NCBI GenBank assembly: GCA_030066595.1
Contig: JASJBI010000034.1
Location: forward strand, 1 to 59,025
Direction: 5' to 3'
DNA from: Alphaproteobacteria bacterium
GTDB taxonomy: Bacteria > Pseudomonadota > Alphaproteobacteria > JAJFFI01
Length of the DNA stretch: 59,025 nt
Numbering within the stretch: position 1 is the stretch's first letter; the number at the start of each line of letters is the position of its first letter. Shown here in pieces: positions 27,527 through 36,927 of this stretch. A program made the translations under genes and the position numbers. The notes beneath the pieces are model-generated. The model searched no databases. It had not been told where the DNA came from and saw only the letters and a list, made by a program, of their open reading frames with translations.

Positions 27527-28807
27527 ATGGCCGTGACCTGGTGGATGAAGCCGCATATTGCGGCGGTCAGCGTTATGGTGCCGGTCGTCTCGGCAGCGGC
27601 CTATCTATCCGAGGACTGGTACGGGCTCCGAGGCGGGGCACCGAAGTATCTGGGACACTATACGCTTGCGATCATCATTTTTGCAGTGCTCGCCTTCGCC
27701 CTGGGGGCATGGCTTTTTGCCAGGCCGACCTCACATGAGCGGGTCTCGGCCGGAGAGAGCACAGCCGCCGGTGTGATCGATCGGGACATCCTGCACATCG
27801 TCTTCTACGCTGCAAGCTGCGTGACGCTGCTCGGCTACCTGCTTTGGTTTAGGGAATTCCTGGGGAACCCTGGCCTTATCTTGCCACTTCTACAAGGGCA
27901 GAAAGGCGCGATGTACGCGGCAATGCAACTTGCCGAGCGGATTCCCGGCATTACATCGGTCGTCAATCTTGGGCTCATCTGCTTCGTTCTGCTGGCATCC
28001 ATGGAGCGGTTGACCGGCGAAAGGCCCCGGACGATGTGCTACCTGTTGGCGGCAATTCTCCTGTTTTTCGTCGTCGCACGCGTCTTCTTATACTCGGAAC
28101 GCATGGCATTGTTGGAAACACTAGTGCCGGTGGTCCTGATCTATATCGCCTCTGCGAGGCGCGGACATCGTTTCTTCTCCCTGCTGCCGTTCATAATTCT
28201 ACCGATTTTCTGCCTCTACTTTGGGCTCACTGAGTACTTTAGGTCGTGGCCATACTTTCAGGAAACCGAGAGTTCTTTTGCGGGTTTCATCCTCTCTCGG
28301 TTGTTGGTGTACTACGTCACGGCACTCAACAATGGGGCCGGCTTCTTTCTCACGCACGGCCCGGCCTACGTTCCGGTTGAAACGGCTATATGGATCTGGA
28401 AATTCCCCGTCGAGTCAGTGTCCGAGCTGTTCCGAGCGATACTTGAGCCTGAAGAGGGTGCTTACTCGATCTTCTTGATGTATCGCGCGGATCCCGCGTT
28501 CAACAACCCGTCCGGGATATTTGCTCCGTTCATCGATTTCGGCACGGGGATCGGCCTTCTCGTATGGTTTGGACTGGGCTGTGTCAGCGGACGCCTCTAC
28601 CATGGTTTCGTGCGCGGCCAACTGGGCTCGTGCCTCCTCTATCCGACATGGTTCATCGGAATATTAGAGCTTCCACGGATCTTCTACTGGGGAAGCCCGC
28701 GCTATTTTCCTGCGTTGCTCGCAACACTCCTGGTGTTCTATGTGCTGCGGGCAGCGGGCGGCTCACAGGCTAGATCGGACACCCGCAACACATTGGTCGA
28801 ACAATAG
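27527..28807 (+). CDS. wzy: Wzy-like oligosaccharide repeat-unit polymerase
   Basis: An integral membrane protein of 426 residues with about 11-12 hydrophobic helices and one large periplasmic loop in the middle (around FRSWPYFQETESSF to NNPSGIFAP), the usual layout of Wzy polymerases that join undecaprenyl-linked units. No catalytic motif is conserved in this family, so the call rests on topology, length and position between a sugar-modifying enzyme and an SGNH hydrolase in a Wzx/Wzc-containing island. ATG at 27527. An alternative is a ligase of the WaaL type, but no O-antigen or core genes accompany it. Confidence 0.75.
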   Translation: MAVTWWMKPHIAAVSVMVPVVSAAAYLSEDWYGLRGGAPKYLGHYTLAIIIFAVLAFALGAWLFARPTSHERVSAGESTAAGVIDRDILHIVFYAASCVTLLGYLLWFREFLGNPGLILPLLQGQKGAMYAAMQLAERIPGITSVVNLGLICFVLLASMERLTGERPRTMCYLLAAILLFFVVARVFLYSERMALLETLVPVVLIYIASARRGHRFFSLLPFIILPIFCLYFGLTEYFRSWPYFQETESSFAGFILSRLLVYYVTALNNGAGFFLTHGPAYVPVETAIWIWKFPVESVSELFRAILEPEEGAYSIFLMYRADPAFNNPSGIFAPFIDFGTGIGLLVWFGLGCVSGRLYHGFVRGQLGSCLLYPTWFIGILELPRIFYWGSPRYFPALLATLLVFYVLRAAGGSQARSDTRNTLVEQ

Positions 28808-28852
28808 GTACCAATGGTATCCTCTGTTTGAGTCGATAGGGCAAACGGATCC

Positions 28853-29911
28853 GTGCAAATTCACGCTCCTGGCCGCGAGAAGCGGACGTCTAGAAATCCC
28901 TTGCTGGGCAGGCGTTACATCGTAAACACATTGATCACCTTCTGCTCGTTGGTGGCGGGAGTCCTAGTGGTCGAACTGGTCAGCCGAGTTGTATGGCCAA
29001 TCTCTCCAGGTGCGCAGCGCCTAACGCTAGACGGGGATCCTGTTTCCGCGATCTCTAGCAGTCCCTATCACCTCCGGCCAAATTTGGTCTACCGGCAGGT
29101 ATCGAGCGAGTTCGATGCGGTGACGACAATCACACCCTTCGGTCACCGGATCCCGCACGTTACGGGCAATCCGGAAATAGTCTTTCTCGGTGATTCCTTT
29201 ACATTCGGCGATGGACTCGCAGACGAGGAAACGTTCGTCTCAATTTACTGCTCCAGGGAACGACTTAGCTGCGCCAATCTAGGCCGGGGAGGTACCGGCA
29301 CCGGCGAACAGCTGGACATTCTGGAATACTTCCTTGGCCGGCTTGGTTGGCGGCCGCAAGAGGTAAAGCTCTTCATGTTGGCAATGTCGGGCGCGCTCAT
29401 GGCAGGCAACGACTTCCTCGACAACCTCAACTATGAAATGCGGGGCATGGAGATGAAGGCCGGTCTGACGTCGTCGGCTTCTTTCGGGTTTTGGAGGTCG
29501 CTGCTCGATTTGCGCCGCACGCTGCTGAGATACTCAAACCTCGCCCGGCTCGTCTATTTTCACTTCGGACCGTCTATGCGCACCGCGCTGTCTCCAAAAC
29601 CGCGCCAGGGAACTCTGAAGAAGGCGCTAGAGGCGACGCGCCGACAGCTTAATCGCTTGGAAGAGCTAAGCGAGGAGTATGGGTTCTCCTACCAGATCTA
29701 TGTCTTGCATCCAGTACAAGACATCCTTCGCGAGACCCATATTGCGACCGTGGCAGCGATACGGAACCTGGCCCCGCGCGCAAGGGTGACGGGGACGGCC
29801 CAGCTTTTCGAGCATCAGCCCGCCAAGTTCTACTATCCCTATGATGGACATCTGAATGCGCGCGGCAGCAGACGCGTGGCGGAACTCTTGCTCAGCGCTC
29901 ACAACCAGTGA
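28853..29911 (+). CDS. Membrane-anchored SGNH/GDSL hydrolase-like protein
   Basis: The protein (352 residues, GTG start at 28853) has one N-terminal membrane helix (residues about 23-48), so the catalytic part faces the periplasm. Block I is F-L-G-D-S-F-T-F-G-D-G, giving the catalytic Ser; block V is Y-D-G-H-L-N-A-R-G, with the Asp and His of the SGNH triad. Such proteins add or remove acetyl groups from exopolysaccharide, as in alginate and cellulose systems. It sits immediately downstream of the polymerase (46 bases) and upstream of a sulfotransferase, so it probably modifies the finished chain. Acetyl transferase and esterase activities cannot be separated from sequence. Confidence 0.8.
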   Translation: MQIHAPGREKRTSRNPLLGRRYIVNTLITFCSLVAGVLVVELVSRVVWPISPGAQRLTLDGDPVSAISSSPYHLRPNLVYRQVSSEFDAVTTITPFGHRIPHVTGNPEIVFLGDSFTFGDGLADEETFVSIYCSRERLSCANLGRGGTGTGEQLDILEYFLGRLGWRPQEVKLFMLAMSGALMAGNDFLDNLNYEMRGMEMKAGLTSSASFGFWRSLLDLRRTLLRYSNLARLVYFHFGPSMRTALSPKPRQGTLKKALEATRRQLNRLEELSEEYGFSYQIYVLHPVQDILRETHIATVAAIRNLAPRARVTGTAQLFEHQPAKFYYPYDGHLNARGSRRVAELLLSAHNQ

Positions 29912-30021
29912 GACTGTGCATCTCACCCGACGGTTCCGCAGCAGGGCTCATGAGAGGACGCCCTTGCCTTCAGACCATGTAGCAGTCTTGCGGACCGCGC
30001 TGCGCCCGGAGCTGAATACAG

Positions 30022-31005
30022 GTGCCAAGCCTGCAGATGTTCTCCAATAGTCCGAACCGGTTCTTGCTGGTTACCGGCGTGCCGAGAAGCGGTACGACCA
30101 TCGTCGGCCGTTGCATGGCCTTGGCACCGGGCACGACCTATTTGTGGGAGCCCCTCAATCAAAAGTACCGAAGGGGAATCCCTGATTACTATCCCTACAT
30201 CGGACCAAGTACGAACCCGAACAAGATCTCAAGATACGACGACATCATCAGGGACACTTTGGAGCTTCGCCGACTGTCACCTTACGTCGAAATACGGGAT
30301 GGTGACGGGTTCTTGAAGAGGATTGTCAAGAGCTTTGGTGTTAACCGATCGTTGCTTCAATATAGATATGCCCAGGCAAGGCAGATTCTCACGGGAAACA
30401 GTTTCCTGCTGATAAAGGATCCAATTGCCATATTTCTCAGCCAGCATTTGCTGTCGGAGTTCAACTTCAAGATCATCGCAGTCGTGCGCCATCCGGCGGC
30501 CGTTGCCTCAAGCCGGGAGCGCTTGAACTGGAGGTTCGATTTCGGGACGTGGGCCAAACAGGACGATCTCGCAACTGACTTGCTGACACCGTTTCTTGCT
30601 TCGGGTGTCGACTACGCAAGCTACACCCATGCCCAGATGTCTGCGCTCCAATGGCGTGCCTGCTACGGGTATCTCACGAAACTCGCGAAGGACTACAAGG
30701 GCAAGCTGCTCCTGGTGCGCCACGAAGATCTGCTGACCCATCCTCGGGAGTTCATGAATTCGGTCTTGGAGTTTGCGAACCTTGAATGTGACGAACGGAT
30801 ACTGCGGAACGTCAATTACTACATGACCGGTTCCAGCGTCGAGCGCAAGACAACGCAACTCAGCCGCCTCGAGCGCCGGAATGCTGACGAACTCAGATAC
30901 GCATGGAAAGCCAATTTCGAACAACCTGAACTTGACAAGATAAGAGTTGCTGCGGGACGGATCGCGAGAGAGCTGTACCCTGAAGACAAGGACTGGCAGC
31001 TCTGA
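30022..31005 (+). CDS. Sulfotransferase-family protein
   Basis: A PAPS-dependent sulfotransferase fold of about 325 residues. The 5'-phosphosulfate loop appears as T-G-V-P-R-S-G-T-T at residue ~18, and the 3'-phosphate motif as V-R-H-P-A-A-V-A-S-S-R near residue 155; a hydrophobic strand ahead of each is in place. The rest, including KDPIAIF and the AFANLECDER-like helix region, fits bacterial sulfotransferase-3/1 members that decorate polysaccharides, lipids or nodulation factors. The start is GTG 30022 or ATG 30037 (MFSNSPN); both put the loop close to the N terminus. In this island it would sulfate the repeat unit. No PAPS synthesis genes are in the window. Confidence 0.85.
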   Translation: MPSLQMFSNSPNRFLLVTGVPRSGTTIVGRCMALAPGTTYLWEPLNQKYRRGIPDYYPYIGPSTNPNKISRYDDIIRDTLELRRLSPYVEIRDGDGFLKRIVKSFGVNRSLLQYRYAQARQILTGNSFLLIKDPIAIFLSQHLLSEFNFKIIAVVRHPAAVASSRERLNWRFDFGTWAKQDDLATDLLTPFLASGVDYASYTHAQMSALQWRACYGYLTKLAKDYKGKLLLVRHEDLLTHPREFMNSVLEFANLECDERILRNVNYYMTGSSVERKTTQLSRLERRNADELRYAWKANFEQPELDKIRVAAGRIARELYPEDKDWQL

Positions 31006-31206
31006 GCACGGTTTTCCGACAAGGATGTTTTTCTTGTTTCTTGAGCCGTCAGCAAACGGGCGATTCCGGGTCGAGGACGCGGCAGTCCGTTGAGCGGGCC
31101 ACAGGTTCTCCTTGCAAGAATCGACGCGGACTCGGGCTCCATCAGTAGGCGGGTGGCCCAACCCTCGAGCACCTGATGCTTTAGACCTGAGCCTGTCGCT
31201 TTGCTC

Positions 31207-32646
31207 TCAGCGGTTCACGAACAGGGACCTTAGATCAAGCAGGTATCGCCTGCGGAACGCGACGCTGAGAGCCACGTAACACAGCACGCCGAACCCCACC
31301 AATCCGACGACTTGAAGGATTGACTGCTGGGCAAATCGCGTGGCAACGGCAACCGCGATGGCCATGAGCACCGATATGGCCAACGCAGGCATGAAGCTCC
31401 TGACGAAGGGAACAAAGCCGGCCCCCAAGATCGGCCGGATCAAGACCGGGTATCCCAAGACCCAAAGCAAGAGGCGGGCGCAAAGATATCCCCAAGCGAT
31501 GCCCAAGAGCCCGTTCACCAGGCTGCCCCCGTATATGGCCAGCAGTATTGTGGACACTTCCATGACCTTCCACCTGAAGGTCAGGTCCGCTCTGCCCTTG
31601 GAGAGCACAACGGGGACGAAGAGTGATTTCGTGGATTGAATGAGCGCGATGATCGCGAGCAATTGCAGGATCGTGATGGACGGGGTCCATTGCTCTCCGA
31701 ACATGACCGGGACCATCACAGGGGCGATCGCAGCCAAGCCGAGAAACATCGGATGCGTCACCGATGTGACGGCGCTGATGGCTCGGAAGAAGCCGTTCTT
31801 CAGTCTGCCATTGTCTGACTGGGCCCTGGCGTAGATGGGAAACATCACGCGAGACAAGTACATATCAATTCGAGTCATCAACTTGATCGTCAGGCTGTAC
31901 GCGATGTGGTAATAGCCGAGTGCCTGCGCGCCGAGCAGACTCCCGATGATCAGGCGATCCAAATTCTGCCCGAGATAGGAGAACGTGCGCTCTCCCATCT
32001 GATACATGCCGAAGGACAGGAATTCTTTGAGATCATGCAGTTTCAGGCGCAGCAATGGAGGCCAGCTCCGAAGACCGATAGCGCATAGAATGAGGGTGCT
32101 TGTTGCGGCGGTCGCCAGCTGGCCCCAGATGAGGGAGAGCGCACCGTAGCCCAGCAGTCCCCCCACGATGGCGACCGCAACTCCGGCCGCGGTTGCCGTG
32201 ATCTCGGTAAGAGCCAGCGTCCGGAACCTGAGATCTTTCTGCAGCAGGACTCGAAACTGCTGTCCGAACGGAGTGATCAAGAAGAGAACAGCAGCCCAGG
32301 GGATCAGGTCCCTAAGGCGTGGCTCGTCGTAGAACCAGACGATCAGAGGATTCGCAGTGCTAATGAGGCCGTAGAGAAACAAGCCGATCCCGACGTTGAC
32401 CCAGTAGAGTGAAGACAGCTCCTCCCGTGAGCTCCTTTGCCGATGGATGATGGCCTGACTGAACCCGCCGTCCTTGAGTTGATCTGCATATTGCAGAACC
32501 AGCGTGAGCATCACCACAAGCCCGAAATCGGCTGGCGCGATCAACTGGGCCATGACCACGATGCGGAGAACGTCGAGACCAGCCGTAACAAGGCCAGCCG
32601 CCCCGATCCAAGCAACGCCGCGGGAAGCCATTTGCCTTAACGACAT
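31207..32646 (-). CDS. wzx: Wzx-like O-unit flippase (PST family), intact
   Basis: An intact 480-residue membrane protein with 12-14 helices and the standard polysaccharide transporter N terminus (R-Q-M-A-S-R-G-V-A-W, then a glycine-rich helix) and the loop A-P-A-D-F-G-L. ATG at 32646 is preceded by CCAGGTGAC and is preferred to the distant ATG at 32751, whose added residues look unlike a leader. It moves undecaprenyl-linked units to the periplasmic face for the polymerase. It points away from the rest of the plus-strand set, so it was probably gained separately and may now do the job of the broken copy at 24005. Confidence 0.88.
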   Translation of the reverse strand: MSLRQMASRGVAWIGAAGLVTAGLDVLRIVVMAQLIAPADFGLVVMLTLVLQYADQLKDGGFSQAIIHRQRSSREELSSLYWVNVGIGLFLYGLISTANPLIVWFYDEPRLRDLIPWAAVLFLITPFGQQFRVLLQKDLRFRTLALTEITATAAGVAVAIVGGLLGYGALSLIWGQLATAATSTLILCAIGLRSWPPLLRLKLHDLKEFLSFGMYQMGERTFSYLGQNLDRLIIGSLLGAQALGYYHIAYSLTIKLMTRIDMYLSRVMFPIYARAQSDNGRLKNGFFRAISAVTSVTHPMFLGLAAIAPVMVPVMFGEQWTPSITILQLLAIIALIQSTKSLFVPVVLSKGRADLTFRWKVMEVSTILLAIYGGSLVNGLLGIAWGYLCARLLLWVLGYPVLIRPILGAGFVPFVRSFMPALAISVLMAIAVAVATRFAQQSILQVVGLVGFGVLCYVALSVAFRRRYLLDLRSLFVNR

Positions 32647-33396
32647 GTCACCTGGATTTCGTGCTGTCTGGTGATACGTTGAAGCCTGCGAGGCCTTTGG
32701 GTCTGTTCGGTCGGCTGTGTCGGGGATATCGATGCGCAATGGCGCCCCCACCCCCGACGCGCATCACGAGCTTGACTGCAGGGGGCGTCTACCGCGCACC
32801 TTCTGCCGAAGGTCGTCATTCCTGCTGCCATGTTGCCACACGTGTTCGGTCCTTTCGAGCACATCGCAGGGCGCGCGGCAAGATCTCTGATCCCGGCTTG
32901 TGCAAGCTCTCGGTTGAATGCCGTAATCCCCGACGACAGTACCAACCGAGGCTCGCATGGCCAAACTGGCAGCTCCGCTTTCCTCGCCTGGCCTTTCTTG
33001 CCGACGCGTAGAGGGGGCGGGCGATCGGGTCGCGAGTATCAGTGGTGTCCTGAGGGCTGGCAGTGCAAGCGCTGGATCAAGATGGCTCGCATGCGCTCGA
33101 CGGGCTGGATCCAGCCCAAACTGTGGTAGTTAGTTGGATGACGTGGCACGATCGAGATCGGGTGTACGTCAGGTGCCTGGTACAGGTACGATCATGCGCG
33201 GGCGGTCTGGGCTGCACCGATCGAATTTGGCGGCTCGGACCATGTGCGAGCCACATTTGACTGAAGATTTGCCCAGCCTCGTCTCCTAGCGGACCCAGTC
33301 GGCGAAGGCGCGATCCCTTTCAACACGATGGGTGCGGGTCGACGCGGATGCGGCATGCCCGGAGGCGAGACAAATCTAGGTTTTGCAGGTTGCGGG
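32647..33396. other. Divergent intergenic region, no credible gene
   Basis: About 750 bases between the intact flippase and the GumK-like gene. I see no conserved frame; codons look random in all frames. Promoters for both neighbours should be within it. Confidence 0.35.
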
Positions 33397-34551
33397 ATGA
33401 GCACCGTCGTCTTCGTATCCGCTCACTACCTCAAGTCTAAGCGCAACGCCGGTTTCCATTGGCTGGCTGACGCGTTCGAATTGAGGGGCTGGAACGTCGT
33501 ATTTCTGTGCGTGGGCTTTAGCCGGCTGTCGCGACTCGGCGGCGTGCAAAGGCTAGAGGAGGTGCCAGAGCAGGAATTGAACCAACTGCACATTGTTCGT
33601 GGCCACGTCACGAGCTTTGTTTGGTATCCGTGGTGGCATCCGATGAACTTGCACAATCGAGCCCTAAACAGACTGATGCGCCCGGTTTATCGGAGATTCG
33701 GCCGCAATAACATCAACAAATTGTCTCCTCTAATTCCTTATATTACTGGGGCAGATCTATTTGTATTCGAAGGCGGCCCTGGCCTATTATTGTTTGATTA
33801 TTTTAAAGAGAAAAATGGCTCTGCACGTTACACTTACAGAGTGTCGGATGACGTTCGCGTTGTCCCCTTCCATCCGATCATCGGCGACCAGGAAGACAGG
33901 ATCGCGACGGACTTCGATTTGATCAGCGTTCCCAGCGCGCGAATGCTCGGGAAGTTCGCTCGCTGCCGGAATGTGGTTCACCTGCCGCATGGACTGAATA
34001 CGCGTCCGTTTGACGTCAGCCGCGACTCGCCGTACCGGGACCGCGGAAAGGTCAATGCGGTCTCCATCGGTTCGACCTTGTTCGATGCAGACTTCTTTGA
34101 CATTGCCGCGGAATTGTTCCCAGAGATTGATTTTCACGTCATTGGCTACAGCCGCGAACTCCCGGATCGAAGGAACCTGTTTCGCTATGGCGAGATGCCG
34201 TTCAAGGAGATGGTGCCATATGTCAAGTTCGCGGACATCGGAGTGGCGGCCTATACCTATCGGGAAGGGGCGGAGTATCTCGCGGACTCGAGCAACAAGA
34301 TCGCCCAGTACACGTATTGCAGACTTCCGCTGGTCGCGCCGGATTTCCTGAAGGCGGAGGATCGCGGGAACCTGTTTTCCTATCGTCCAGGCGACCCGGC
34401 TTCGATACGGCAGGCCATGCGGCTGGCCCTGGGGTTCGACGCCTCGACGATAAGCTGGCCGAACTTTGTCGGCTGGGACGATCACGTCGACCTGCTCACC
34501 GGCGTGCAGGGTCACGGGAGCACTTCAGAGCATCCAACGCTGGAACGATAG
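33397..34551 (+). CDS. gumK: GumK-like glucuronosyltransferase (GT70)
   Basis: The N terminus, V-V-F-V-S-A-H-Y-L-K-S-K-R-N-A-G-F-H-W, closely matches the GumK/WelK group, which add glucuronic acid from UDP-GlcA to a lipid-linked oligosaccharide in xanthan-type polysaccharides. The acceptor-side motif K-R-x-A-G-F-H-W-L-A-D-A-F is the diagnostic part, and the C-terminal domain ends with D-S-S-N-K-I-A-Q-Y in the donor-binding region. Length (384 residues) fits. ATG at 33397 is chosen over upstream codons because it starts the first strand. The segment 33720-33830 is AT-rich. It indicates that the repeat unit contains a uronic acid and makes the product acidic. It is the last gene of the island before the intact TerB copy. 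Confidence 0.8.
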   Translation: MSTVVFVSAHYLKSKRNAGFHWLADAFELRGWNVVFLCVGFSRLSRLGGVQRLEEVPEQELNQLHIVRGHVTSFVWYPWWHPMNLHNRALNRLMRPVYRRFGRNNINKLSPLIPYITGADLFVFEGGPGLLLFDYFKEKNGSARYTYRVSDDVRVVPFHPIIGDQEDRIATDFDLISVPSARMLGKFARCRNVVHLPHGLNTRPFDVSRDSPYRDRGKVNAVSIGSTLFDADFFDIAAELFPEIDFHVIGYSRELPDRRNLFRYGEMPFKEMVPYVKFADIGVAAYTYREGAEYLADSSNKIAQYTYCRLPLVAPDFLKAEDRGNLFSYRPGDPASIRQAMRLALGFDASTISWPNFVGWDDHVDLLTGVQGHGSTSEHPTLER

Positions 34552-34687
34552 CAGGAGCGGTCCGCTCGGAAAGGCCAGCTGTCAGAGGGCTGGGCGCGGG
34601 ACCACGTCGCAAGCGCGACCCGGACCTGATCGGCCGGATCGCCGGCATTTCGCACCTCCTATTCCCTCTTCCGATGCTGCCCTTCGA

Positions 34688-35000
34688 AAACCTTCCTATT
34701 CCCTCCGTCTCCCGCTGGACCCGGAAATGCGCTACCATATCCGTGCGGAGGATGGGGGGATGGTGATCATGCTCGACGCATTGGCGCGCGGCCTGGGCAA
34801 ACAGCTGGCCCGGCATCGACGTCGGCCGTTCCTCGAGGCGGCGATGGCGGCGAGCGCCCTGGTCGCTGCGGCCGACGGCAAGATCACCTTTTCCGAGACC
34901 AGCCGGGTGGACGACATCGTGCGCCACCTCAGCATGCTCAAGGTGTTCGACGTGCACGAATCCCTGGACCTGTTCCAGGACTATATCGCGGCGATCCAGG
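34688..35000 (+). repeat. Right copy of the TerB direct repeat bounding the island
   Basis: Same-orientation partner of 7249-7557. It covers the leader and the first ~240 coding bases of the intact TerB-like gene. The two copies enclose about 27 kb of polysaccharide genes. Confidence 0.85.
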
Positions 35001-35206
35001 AGGACGCCGCGGCCGGCAAGGCGCAGGCGCTCGAGGCCGTCGCCAACGGGGCCAAGGACCACGAGCTCAGCGTCCTGTTGGTCCGCCTGTGCGCCGCCAT
35101 CAGCCAGGCCGACGGCGAGTTCCACCCCACCGAGCGGGACGTCATCGTCGAGATCTGCCACGTCCTGGGGCTCCGGCCCGAGGACCTGGACATCGACACG
35201 AGCTGA
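34760..35206 (+). CDS. TerB-like tellurite-resistance-family protein
   Basis: A cytoplasmic protein of 148 residues made of helices. The TerB fold shows as two similar halves, each with a helix followed by an acidic D-G-x-I/F turn: A-A-D-G-K-I-T-F-S-E and, later, Q-A-D-G-E-F-H-P-T-E. These acidic turns are likely metal or ligand contacts. ATG at 34760 follows GGAGGATGGGGG at good spacing. No ter-type partners (terC, terD) are nearby, so the link to tellurite is only by name. A damaged copy of the first half lies at 7320. The VOC-family gene starts 24 bases after its stop. Confidence 0.85.
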   Translation: MVIMLDALARGLGKQLARHRRRPFLEAAMAASALVAAADGKITFSETSRVDDIVRHLSMLKVFDVHESLDLFQDYIAAIQEDAAAGKAQALEAVANGAKDHELSVLLVRLCAAISQADGEFHPTERDVIVEICHVLGLRPEDLDIDTS

Positions 35207-35230
35207 CCGACATCGCCAATTGCCGCTCTG

Positions 35231-35608
35231 ATGACACTCGGACCCATCGCCGCCGTCCGCGTCTTCGTGTCCGATGTTGCCGCCGCAAGGGGCTTCTACC
35301 GGGACATGCTCGGCCTCGAGGAAAGCTACGCCGATGACGGCGTGCTGGTCTTCCGTACCGGCAGCGCCGATCTGGTCGTCGAGGCGGCGGACCCGGATGA
35401 CGCCGAGGAAGCGGCGATGATCGGCCGCTTCGTGGGCGTGTCCTTCGCGGTGACGGACGTGCGCGCGGTGCATGCGGCGCTCGCGGCCAAGGGAGTGCCG
35501 TTCGACGGCGCGCCCGAGGTTCAGCCCTGGGGCGGGGTGCTGGCGCATCTCCGGGACCCGGCCGGCAACGTCCTGACCCTCGTGCAGCTGCCGGACGACG
35601 CGGCCTGA
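35231..35608 (+). CDS. VOC/glyoxalase-family protein
   Basis: A 125-residue single-module VOC protein, with the opening strand V-R-V-F-V-S-D-V followed by A-R-G-F-Y-R-D-M-L-G-L and the closing L-R-D-P-A-G-N-V-L block, as in glyoxalase I, extradiol dioxygenase and bleomycin-resistance relatives. Metal-binding positions are partly replaced (His/Glu are not obvious), so the enzyme activity is unclear. It lies 24 bases after TerB on the same strand and is convergent with the dctPQM operon. Substrate unknown. Confidence 0.75.
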   Translation: MTLGPIAAVRVFVSDVAAARGFYRDMLGLEESYADDGVLVFRTGSADLVVEAADPDDAEEAAMIGRFVGVSFAVTDVRAVHAALAAKGVPFDGAPEVQPWGGVLAHLRDPAGNVLTLVQLPDDAA

Positions 35609-35625
35609 CGGTCGGCGGTACAGCC

Positions 35626-36927
35626 CTAATACAGCACCCCGGGCAGCCAGAGCGCCACCGCCGGGACCGCCAGCAGCAGCAGGACCAGCGCCGCGTCCGC
35701 CGCCAGGAACGGTACGATGCCGCGATAGACCGCGCCCAGGGGGATGTCGGGCAGCTGCGCGCGAATGACGAAGATGTTCATGCCGACCGGCGGCGTGATC
35801 AGGCCGACCTCGACCACGACCACCAGCAGAATGCCGAACCAGACCGGGCTGTAGCCGAGATGGACGGCGAGCGGCAGGAAGACCGGCACGGTGATCAGGA
35901 TCATGCTGATGGAATCGAGATAGCAGCCGAGCGCGATGTAGAAGACGACCAGGGCCAGGATCACCAGGGCCGGGGCCAGGTCGAGGCCCTCGACCCAGGC
36001 GACCAGCGCCACGGGAAGCTGGGTCTGGACCACGAAATAGGCGAACAGGAAGGCGCCGAGCACGACGAAGAACAGCATCGCCGTGGTCGCGACCGTCTCC
36101 AGAAAGGCGCCGACGAGCTCTTTGAGCGTGATCGCCCGCGTGGCGGCGGCGATGACGATGGCGCCGAACGCCCCCACCGCGGCCGCTTCGGTCGGGCTGA
36201 ACCAACCGAGATAGATGCCGACGACGGCGAGGAAGAACAAAACCCCGATCTTCCACATGCCAGCGATCGCGGCGAGCCGTTCCCGCCAGGGCATCACCGG
36301 GCTGGGCGGCGCCAGCTCGGGCCGGATCCGCACCAGGATCCAGATCACGGCGACATGGAGCAGGGCCGCCAACACCCCAGGGATCAGGGCGGCGGCGAAC
36401 AGCTGCGGCACCGATTCCTCTGCGATGATGGCGTAGATCACCAGGATCACCGAGGGCGGGATCAGAATGCCCAGCGTTCCGCCCGAGGCGACCGACGCGG
36501 CCGCCAGCCGTTCGTCATAGCCGTAGCGTCGCATCTCGGGCACCGCGATCCGGGTCATGGTGGCCGCGGTCGCGAGGGATGAGCCGCAGATCGCGCCGAA
36601 CCCGGCGCAGGCGCCGATGGTGGCCATGGCGAGCGCCCCCCGGCGGCCGGCGAACTGGGCGTTGGCCGCCGCGAACAGTTCGCGCGACATGCCCGAGCGG
36701 GCGGCCACCACTCCCATCAGGATGAACAGCGGCACGACCGACAGCGAATAGCCCGAGGCCAGGTCGAAGGGGGTGGCCCCGAGCACCAAGAACGCCCGCT
36801 CCCAGCCGTCGATTGCGGCGTAGCCGGCCACCCCGACCAGCCCCAGCGCCACCGCCACCGGCACGCGCAACAGGATCAAGACCATGAGCGCGGCAAAGCC
36901 CAGGAGGCCGATGATCTGGGGGCTCAT
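35626..36927 (-). CDS. dctM: TRAP transporter large permease (DctM)
   Basis: The 12-helix ion-coupled channel of a TRAP uptake system, 433 residues. Characteristic segments are present: the G-T-L-G-I-L-I-P-P-S helix pair in the middle, V-G-L-I-T-P-P-V-G-M-N in the C-terminal half, and T-E-A-A-A-V-G-A. It begins as ATGA overlapping the stop of the small permease, so the two are coupled. The operon order on the minus strand is dctP, dctQ, dctM. Substrate is unknown. The VOC gene is convergent 18 bases away. Confidence 0.92.
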   Translation of the reverse strand: MSPQIIGLLGFAALMVLILLRVPVAVALGLVGVAGYAAIDGWERAFLVLGATPFDLASGYSLSVVPLFILMGVVAARSGMSRELFAAANAQFAGRRGALAMATIGACAGFGAICGSSLATAATMTRIAVPEMRRYGYDERLAAASVASGGTLGILIPPSVILVIYAIIAEESVPQLFAAALIPGVLAALLHVAVIWILVRIRPELAPPSPVMPWRERLAAIAGMWKIGVLFFLAVVGIYLGWFSPTEAAAVGAFGAIVIAAATRAITLKELVGAFLETVATTAMLFFVVLGAFLFAYFVVQTQLPVALVAWVEGLDLAPALVILALVVFYIALGCYLDSISMILITVPVFLPLAVHLGYSPVWFGILLVVVVEVGLITPPVGMNIFVIRAQLPDIPLGAVYRGIVPFLAADAALVLLLLAVPAVALWLPGVLY

